Origin: CAYQUC01 sp964514215
Lineage (GTDB): Bacteria > Pseudomonadota > Gammaproteobacteria > UBA6429 > Thiohalophilaceae
Assembly: GCA_964514215.1 (NCBI GenBank)
Contig: CAZEPW010000029.1
Span: 1-42,931, forward strand
DNA length: 42,931 bases
Direction: 5' to 3'
Under the pieces are notes generated by a model. It saw nothing but the letters and a program-made list of their open reading frames with translations. It did no database searches and was not told where the DNA came from. The translations under genes were made by a program, and so were the position numbers. Below, piece after piece: positions 7,901 to 14,600 of this stretch. Each line of letters opens with the position of its first letter. Position 1 is the first letter of the stretch.

Positions 7901-9469
7901 AGCATGAATTTCATAATCACCAACTTGATCAAAAGTAACCTCAAACTGCTTGTCGTTGAGCAAGCCATCCGGGCGTATTTCAATATAATTAGTCGTTTCA
8001 CGTTCAATCACTTGAGGATTAGCCGTTGGATTTTCAGGATCACGTCGAGCGGCAACCCATCGAATGAACACATGAGGCACCGCCAGTAAATCCACTGGGT
8101 CACGTACTTGAAATTCAAAAATCGCTTCCTTACCCGGCACCAAACTATTATCCATACTTACAATAGAACCGTGCACCGGGCGGCGCACAAATGCACTGGC
8201 ATCACCCGATGACGAAAACTCAAAACCCAGTTCACGACCAAATCGACTAAGCTCACGTTGCTCAATACTGGTTTCAATAATACTGGCATAATCAATTTCT
8301 GACCGCTCTGAATCGGGACGTCTGCGACCAGAGCGTAATATTCTCACAATAGCATCACGTTCTTGAGCCGATAACAAAAACAACATTCGAAAAGCTTCAA
8401 TGTCGGCCATTGAAATATACGTTTCAAGAACAGGCGCATCCGGATCTTCATTATTACCGTGCAGTAATAACATCATACGTCGAACAATTTCTCGATCGGC
8501 ATCACTGGCGCCGGGACTGATACGCACACCACCGCGAGTTGGAGTGGTAGGACTTGGCGCCGAACCGGATGCACCACCCCGACCCGTTCCAGCAGAGCCC
8601 GACCCCGGACTAGCACCGCCGGTTTGTGTTGGAGTACTTGCAACCCCCCACAAAATAACACTTACCGTAGAATCATCCGCAGCAAATAACGTAAAAGGAT
8701 TACCCTGCTGTTCATCATTTTGTAATTCAAATTCAAAACTAATACCATTGCGTTCAAAATGCAAACGACTCTGCCGTTGAAACACCGTTGCTTGAAACGT
8801 GCCACCCACCGTAACACTAGAATTTATTAAACGGTATCGATACGGTAAATTATTTTGATAAAAAATAATTTCATCCTGATCCAATACAACTTCGATACGA
8901 TCAACGCCATCTCCGGGGGTGCGACGTACAATGCCATCGTTATGATATAAAGCATGAGCTGTTTCGTGGGCAAGTAACGCTCGGCCACTAGCCGAGCCCG
9001 GTTGATACTGCCCCGGAGCAAATACCATTGACTGTCCATGAGTATAAGCACGCGCACCAAGATCATTGGCCGAAGTTTGATCTTTATAAACCCGTAATAA
9101 CGATAAATCCTGCTCCACAGTTGGCTGCCACTCTTCACGCAAATCCTGCGGTAATGCTTCACCCACCTGACTTAACGTGCTTTTAACCGAGCTTGGAACA
9201 TCAGACAAAGTAGATTGTTGCTTAGAAATATTGGAGCTATTACCAGAAACACGTTCACCCGATGTTATTTTATTAGCGATAACATCGGCTTGTTGTTCCT
9301 GTACCGAACCATTTTCGGCAACAGCCGTTACAGCTAAATTACCCGAACGTGGTTTAAAAAAATTATCAGTAGGCTGCTGTTGCGCACCAGCTAAAGACGA
9401 CGCACGAAAAAAGGGACTTGAGCGACTGGTTTCTTTAGTGGTATTATTTTTTGAAATTACATTTTTCAT
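4976..9469 (-). CDS. eCIS core (DUF4157) cargo protein with C-terminal deaminase-fold toxin domain
   Basis: 1497 aa. The N-terminus has a PFF...FF leader (residues 19-21 and 37-38) and an EQQADVIANKI segment. The DUF4157/eCIS core domain follows, with a zincin motif HETAH (168-172). Next come a Gly/Ser/Thr/Pro-rich linker (about 280-320) and a long middle region. That region has beta-rich segments, two hydrophobic stretches (about 795-830 and 840-860) and Gln/Leu coiled-coil-like helices (about 905-970 and 1155-1200). The last 150 residues have the order of a cytidine-deaminase fold: two strands, then HAE (1406-1408), a helix, a strand ending in PCFNC (1444-1448), a helix and the strand IRIVVTYND. 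H1406, C1445 and C1448 would bind zinc and E1408 would be the catalytic acid. Substrate (DNA, RNA or free nucleotide) is unknown. DUF4157 proteins are the hallmark eCIS payloads. The C-terminal part is Arg-rich, unlike the Lys-rich sister cargo. Confidence 0.85.
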   Translation of the reverse strand: MKNVISKNNTTKETSRSSPFFRASSLAGAQQQPTDNFFKPRSGNLAVTAVAENGSVQEQQADVIANKITSGERVSGNSSNISKQQSTLSDVPSSVKSTLSQVGEALPQDLREEWQPTVEQDLSLLRVYKDQTSANDLGARAYTHGQSMVFAPGQYQPGSASGRALLAHETAHALYHNDGIVRRTPGDGVDRIEVVLDQDEIIFYQNNLPYRYRLINSSVTVGGTFQATVFQRQSRLHFERNGISFEFELQNDEQQGNPFTLFAADDSTVSVILWGVASTPTQTGGASPGSGSAGTGRGGASGSAPSPTTPTRGGVRISPGASDADREIVRRMMLLLHGNNEDPDAPVLETYISMADIEAFRMLFLLSAQERDAIVRILRSGRRRPDSERSEIDYASIIETSIEQRELSRFGRELGFEFSSSGDASAFVRRPVHGSIVSMDNSLVPGKEAIFEFQVRDPVDLLAVPHVFIRWVAARRDPENPTANPQVIERETTNYIEIRPDGLLNDKQFEVTFDQVGDYEIHAFVSHSFFYPAHFSIPVQVRTEAERLAAMEANEENPFGRLDGTATDYRFTDVFVENAIVSSAIAVVSSGNIVPLVLNINPDSMGIVRSGTLDSAQMDIDGQLSQLSEQIDQVQALRDRANRDNEDDLAGWAAQRLGELTRLRTRLRTNLRNRHPVAVDAYFVSATNGVRSGRIRLASWFTYSEQSRQYSVTLIDYSEMVRNQSFTFEENGSDLARIYERIFFLLSSTYPNGRMRFSFQHYQGFVAQTQFTQYERVTDTLLNDIQETLFSQPASIAVNILAAVLTVFPPTAPLGIGLGLIYNGADTALTFMDATRSGTVSSSNYVDLALLAVDIIPIIGKALRLGETGLRVLRVGSEIVSLAGNLYVFNAQAFQQIDELRRGDVQRLAELQTDLSVLIESHGPADQIQRINREIQQLQSQIRLRAIRVFSEMALQQGMQILSQRGAAHIAQQARASRARVAGDSAQAEPQQHVDAETQRLLDESETDAAQPDIDEASLVQRPATASRQTATADSILSLALPEDLRHISVMRVEGQHSSVRIVPEYGTFGIRGFRIEAGQLATAANIASHATALRFLQRYQGLSGAIRSASEYALGIIGGLPPDAVRRARELNAEILKLPEDIESRGNQLAAQRSELTDAQIAIQEAQLDGLHEQLEGYRTELAGLNATSTAVGYVAAIDTVFEGMSRRITANIPVQQRAMTRARQSIGRQLLARFMRIREGMVDENSSLSDTTIASIREGLWPIIIDPIFGELALRELSERIGSGHVRRRSRNRMSADQNAQRLLTMLADVEESRRSRNDSETIVEDAITAFRGRDDVPDAGAGSGTVAAGVLLLDGANGERQQLSGVILGTSRTIATPDVPIDPRYRRRRQSGEVESYRQAIDHAEQSVLGRAARRLERALTGQMTAEQVTGELQIHVESPPCFNCLAGLPGRHAGSGPFHQFLTDFPGIRIVVTYNDGTGIGRLVIQGGRIIDE
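4994..5001 (-). promoter_or_regulatory. Strong ribosome binding site deciding a TTG start
   Basis: Reads AAGGAGGT on the minus strand, 7 bases before the TTG at 4986, inside the last codons of the deaminase-cargo gene. It is among the strongest Shine-Dalgarno sequences noticed in the operon and justifies the non-ATG start, as the frame has no usable ATG nearby. Confidence 0.85.
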
Positions 9470-9525
9470 ACAAATTTGCCTTTCAAAAACAACTAACTTA
9501 GCTAATACAAATTAATCGACGTTTT

Positions 9526-10893
9526 TTATGAACCAACCCTATTCTCTTTAGCATATTCACGACGAATCCCCTCTTTAAAATCGTCCATCCTAAGTATATT
9601 TTCATTTCGACTAATTGCTTGCATACAGACGTGACGAACAACATTCATAATAGTGCCACCACTCACTTCATATCGATTAGCAAGTTCGGGTAAATCAAAA
9701 CCGGGTTCAAGAATTATTTTTTCCGGTAAACTATTCTTCCATAAACGCAGCCTTTCACCTTTACGGGGTTTTGGAAAATGCACCACTTGTTCAAACCGAC
9801 GAGCAAAAGCTTCATCAACATTATTTGCTAAATTAGAGGCCAATATAATTAACCCATCGTAAGTTTCGATGCGCTGTAATAAAAACGAAACTTCCTGATT
9901 AGCATAACGATCGTGAGCATCACGTACCTGAGTGCGCTTACCAAAAAGTGCATCGGCTTCATCAAAAAATAAAATCCAATTTTTATGCTCGGCTTTATCA
10001 AAAAGAGTCGCTAAGTTTTTTTCTGTCTCACCAATATATTTAGAAACAACCATCGACAAATCAACTTTATACACTTCATGGCCGGTTATTTTACCCAGCA
10101 ATGTTGCAGTAAATGTTTTCCCAGTGCCGGGAGGCCCATAAAATAAAACACGTAAGCCCGGACGAAGTTTCGTTTTCATCGCCCATTGTTCCATTAATAT
10201 ATGCGCATTTGCCACCCACTCTTCAAGCTCCTTCACTTGAGCCATCGTCTGGCTGGGTAACACCAAATTATGCCAGCCAAGCTCCGATGTTAATTGTTGC
10301 GCTGGAAACTGCAAACTCATACGCGGTGCTTTAATCGCACCCGTAATCAGTAATTCGGCAGTTTCAGGATCTAACATTAGCCGAGCACTCATCGGCGGTT
10401 CATTATTTTTTGTTGCATCAAGATATACTGTGCCATTTAAAACAAGTGAATGTGTGCCAAGCAATTGTTTTTGCCAAAACTGTCGCAACCCAATATCATT
10501 ACCCGCCAACAAAAACAACGCGGTATCGCCTGTTGGCAAAAAACCACGATGTTGACCACCGCGCACACCTCCCAGTTGCGAGTAATCACCGGCACCCGGC
10601 ATCACCGACTGAATAACCTCATCGAATAAATCAGGCTTTATGTAGGGCACCAAAACCAACAATAATAATAATTGCGATTCAGCATCAAGCTGATTTTTTA
10701 TTATGAATTGTCCTAAGCTATCACTCTTATTTGGCTCAGGAAAAAAAGGTGACGTTGCAATACCAGAATTATCACTATTAAAATAACAGCTTAAACGATT
10801 TTCCAATACACTTTCAAAATGTAATAACGCCGTCGACAAACATCCCGCTACAACAGTTTGTTGCTCATCAATATTCGTAAAACAAGTTTCCAA
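9526..10893 (-). CDS. AAA+ ATPase of eCIS (Afp15/Pvc15-like)
   Basis: 455 aa. The N-terminal half is a family-specific region. The AAA+ module follows, with Walker A GPPGTGKT (253-260), Walker B ILFFDEAD (297-304), the sensor-1 region IILASN and an arginine-finger AFARRFE segment, then a helical lid. Pvc15/Afp15-type ATPases are conserved in eCIS and are thought to act in particle assembly or cargo loading in the cytoplasm. The start is a TTG at 10893 with AGGA ten bases upstream; no ATG occurs in the first hundred codons. It lies between the two cargo modules, 12 bases after the 235-aa gene and 56 bases before the deaminase cargo, which fits a role in handling both payloads (inference). Confidence 0.92.
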   Translation of the reverse strand: METCFTNIDEQQTVVAGCLSTALLHFESVLENRLSCYFNSDNSGIATSPFFPEPNKSDSLGQFIIKNQLDAESQLLLLLVLVPYIKPDLFDEVIQSVMPGAGDYSQLGGVRGGQHRGFLPTGDTALFLLAGNDIGLRQFWQKQLLGTHSLVLNGTVYLDATKNNEPPMSARLMLDPETAELLITGAIKAPRMSLQFPAQQLTSELGWHNLVLPSQTMAQVKELEEWVANAHILMEQWAMKTKLRPGLRVLFYGPPGTGKTFTATLLGKITGHEVYKVDLSMVVSKYIGETEKNLATLFDKAEHKNWILFFDEADALFGKRTQVRDAHDRYANQEVSFLLQRIETYDGLIILASNLANNVDEAFARRFEQVVHFPKPRKGERLRLWKNSLPEKIILEPGFDLPELANRYEVSGGTIMNVVRHVCMQAISRNENILRMDDFKEGIRREYAKENRVGS

Positions 10894-10905
10894 AATAATT
10901 ATATC

Positions 10906-11613
10906 CTATTCATTATTTAATGATGTTACGGCAACTTTTGGCATAGCTTCAGTCGCCTTAACTAATAAAGACTCACCTTCACTGCTATACGCATCAAACG
11001 GGTTATTACCAACTTGAATAAAAATACCCTCGCCTAATTTTTCTGCTTTAATAAACGGGTTATTAAAAATGGCTTCGCCACCTTGTTTTTTTAATTCGTG
11101 TGGACCAAAATATTGCAACCAGACTAAACTAGGGCTATGCCAACTTCGGTCTTGCCACTCAAAATGTTGGCGATAAATATGACTACTAATATTTTGTAAT
11201 GCACTGGCAATAAAATAAGGCTTAATTTCAGCAGCAATTTCCCGCAACATACGACATAAACTAGTCGCTATTTCACGGTTGATAAACGATGCAGAAATTT
11301 CAACATAAATAGTACCGTCTGGATCCAATATCATTGTATTGGATTCATTTTGATATACTGTTTGAATCGAATTTTCAGGCTCATTTAATTTTAACGCTAA
11401 CTCCGCAAGAATTTTAGGATCTAAAAAACCATCAATAGCATATTCCGAACCATCTTGAAGACGAAGCTTATCGGGCGCAGGAATAAAGCTGTTGAAAAAT
11501 TTAACGAATACATATTCATATGATAATAAGTTTATTTTTTTATCATCCATACAAATTCTAATCCATAAATTATCGTTATCCTTTATTGGAATTTGTTCTG
11601 TTACTGTCATCAT
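10906..11613 (-). CDS. Unknown protein downstream of the nuclease-like cargo; candidate immunity or chaperone
   Basis: 235 aa, starting at an ATG-ATG pair preceded by AGG. It begins 10 bases after the stop of the 1920-aa cargo gene and ends 12 bases before the ATPase, so it is tightly within the operon. It has no signal peptide, membrane segment or motif I recognise. It looks like a soluble alpha/beta protein, with a conspicuous aromatic stretch around FEWQDRSWHSPSLVWLQYFG (about residues 150-170) and a GEGIFIQVGNNPFD segment near 195-208. Position suggests a partner of the preceding cargo, either immunity protein or loading factor, but it could be a structural or adaptor subunit. I assign no function. 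Confidence 0.8.
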   Translation of the reverse strand: MMTVTEQIPIKDNDNLWIRICMDDKKINLLSYEYVFVKFFNSFIPAPDKLRLQDGSEYAIDGFLDPKILAELALKLNEPENSIQTVYQNESNTMILDPDGTIYVEISASFINREIATSLCRMLREIAAEIKPYFIASALQNISSHIYRQHFEWQDRSWHSPSLVWLQYFGPHELKKQGGEAIFNNPFIKAEKLGEGIFIQVGNNPFDAYSSEGESLLVKATEAMPKVAVTSLNNE

Positions 11614-11622
11614 ACCAACCTG

Positions 11623-14600
11623 TTATTGTATAAGCTTAATCTTACCTAATGTATCAACATAGTAAATTACTGCAGTTGCACCCAGCTGTGTGCGAATAAT
11701 GGCCGCATTTTTTCTGGCAATAGCTTCACTGCTAAATATATATCTTACTTCAATCCGAGAAAACGTTTGGCCAGCAGAAGCATACTTGCCGGGATTTTTC
11801 ACCAACTCTGCGTAACGTGAAAGCTGCGCTAAATTTTCACCTCTAAGCAAACCATCGATGTGTTTTATTTCTAGTCCTAAGAATACTTTTTCTGTTCCCG
11901 ATGTTGTTATAAAGTGCGCATCAATTTGAACATTTTTTACAACATTGCCTGTACTACTAACAGCATTAAACGGTGCCGATTTACCACTTAAAATAGTCAT
12001 TGTTGCTAATGGATCTTGAAAATTAGCTCGAATCCAATGCTCAACTACACTGCCACGTGAACCCTGCTCTGTAATTATTTTGTCCAGCGCACGTAACTGT
12101 GTAATATCAAGATTAGCGCCCAAAACTTCATTTATTTTTTTAACAACTCTAGCGCGCACCGAACCTAACATTACACCACTTGGCTTTGGAATTGGTATTG
12201 CCTTTAATAAGCCATCAATTTCAGTTATAAGTTTCGGGCTTAGTATATTGCTAGCACTTGCGCTAAGCCCCAGTTGTTTTCGTAAAAAACTCGTACCATA
12301 CACTGCGTGTTCTAGCATAGTTGCTAACTCTGCTTCGGTATTGGCTAAAATTGCCAGTTGCTTAGTACCATTGGGCAAACTATTAAAAAACGATAATCCT
12401 GGATCTTTTAATGAAAATTCCAATGCTTCTTCTAATGTTATACTCGGATTTCGTGCTCTAATACTAGGAATAATTTCTGTTAATATTGATTTGTCTTTAA
12501 GCTCACCGCGAATAAATTGTTGTAGATTTTGCGATTCATTAATTAACTTACCTTTTATAAAATCCACACCACCACTTGTCTTTCTAAAGTCAGTCGAATC
12601 CAATATCCGTTTTAATTCATGTAAATCATCCATCGTGATACCACGGCCACCACGCTTTGCTAATTTTTTAGCTAATATAACAATATGATTTATATCAAGA
12701 ATATTTTGGTCAAGCAATGGTTTGAAATTCGCAACAACACGCAAAAAATGAGCTTTTGAACTACCAGCATGTTTTGGTAAAAAGCGTGCGATATCATCAA
12801 GCTCAAGACGAGCAAGAATATCATCAAACATTATTGCATGACTTTTTTTATAAGCCCTCATAATATCAAGAAATTGCAGCGCATCATCATAGGATGTCGG
12901 TTTTGATAAACCATAAAAAACCTTACCCAACTGCCGCATTTCACCCTTAGATGCGATTCCAGAAATTTTGTTAAGGCTAATCATTAAATCACGCAGTTGT
13001 AATGCTGTTTTGCCATTAGCAACTGCCGTTGAAATAATCTCACTTAAAAGTTGTTGCGGTATTCCCCGGCGCAAAATACTGCTAATGGTATTACTATTGG
13101 TTGATGCTAATAATTTTTCGGCAGCCTTAATCTGGCTTGCCATTTTGGTCGCGCTAGCTTTGCTGGTTCTCGCACCGCCACTAATAATGCTGCTAAAATT
13201 ATGTTCGAGTGCTAAGAAAAATTGATCAAAACCACCGTTATCCAAAACATTTCGATTTAAATAAATATATTCATTAAGATGACTAAACGCTTTTGCACTA
13301 AGATTTTTTGTGGCTAACAAGTTATTAATTTTAATAACCTGTTCAGCCGTTAAGGTTTTAGGGAAACACGGTGAAGCACATTTTTTTAAAATTCGCAAAG
13401 CATTTGGCGCACTAATCAAGGCTTCACGCAGAGCGCTATTACTGAATAGTGTTACCAACGTGTTTTTATCAGTAACAACGCCAATTTTAAGCAATTGCTC
13501 CAAGACGGCTTCCGACGGTTTATGTTTTCGAATCAACCCATCAAGAATAGTTAAATAGGTTTGCTTACCGGGAATATTTGCAGCACTTTCAAAAATTTGT
13601 TTAACAAACTTAGGATCATTAATTAACCTAGCCAGTTTAGCGAACTCCAAATTGGATTTTAATTCGCCACCAATTAAAGAAGCCATAATCTCCTTAAAAC
13701 GTTTGCCCGCACGCGCAATATCATCGGTTGCACCAATTAATTCATCGCTTAAATGTCGTAAAATAATTTTTTCAACATTTTCCGGTAACTTACCGGCATC
13801 TAAAGCATTCGCCAACCTTGGTTCTAATTGGCGTAAAATTTGCCGATTCTTAGCCAAATTTGATAATGCACTAAACCCTGCACCCAATTCGGCTGAAATA
13901 CTAGCACCTTTAACCATATCGGTTTCATAACCGGCTTTTTTAAGATAGCTAATGAAAGACGATTGCCTACCCCCATTTAACCAAGCGCGCCATTCGCGAG
14001 TTAATAAACGAGGATCATGAGAGTTGTCTAACAATACTTTTTGTAGTGCCGGTTGAGTTAACACTTCACTAATTAAATCAGCCTGATTGTGTATCCTGCC
14101 CTGTTTTATAACTCTAAAAACTTCGGGTAACTCACCAGCCAAATCATTTCCAACGCCACCATAAAATCGTAATAGCTTCATAAAACTAGCACTGTCATTG
14201 CCAAGCAATTTTCCTAGAGCTGTAACCGCTTTAGCAATTTTTTTATCGGCCATCACTTCGGATAAACGCACAATTAATTGCGGTTCATCTTTTAGTTTCA
14301 GTAAAATATTTATATTTTTAGAAAAATCGGTTTTGCTAGCATTAAATTTCTCTAATATTTTTTTCAATTTTCCAGCTTCAGCCAGTGCCTCTGGAGTCGC
14401 CACTTTACTAAGTCGAGCTATTTCACCAGCCAAATCATCAGAAACCTTAGTAACAAGTTTATTCGCTTCTTTTAATGTTTTAGCAACTTTAATAAATTTT
14501 ACTACATCCAAAAAGTCCAGCGCTATTCCAGCCAAACTAATATAAAACCATAACCAGCTTTGATCAACATCCGATAATGCATCATTTGGATCTAATGCCG

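Noticed and set aside
8400..8780. 126-aa plus-strand frame rich in Pro and Ala
   Set aside because: It is the mirror of the Gly/Ser/Thr/Pro linker of the deaminase cargo, a typical shadow frame.
12080..12688. 202-aa open frame on the plus strand
   Set aside because: Antisense to the 1920-aa cargo, which has recognisable domains; low-complexity Ser/Leu/Asn composition, no motif and no ribosome binding site.
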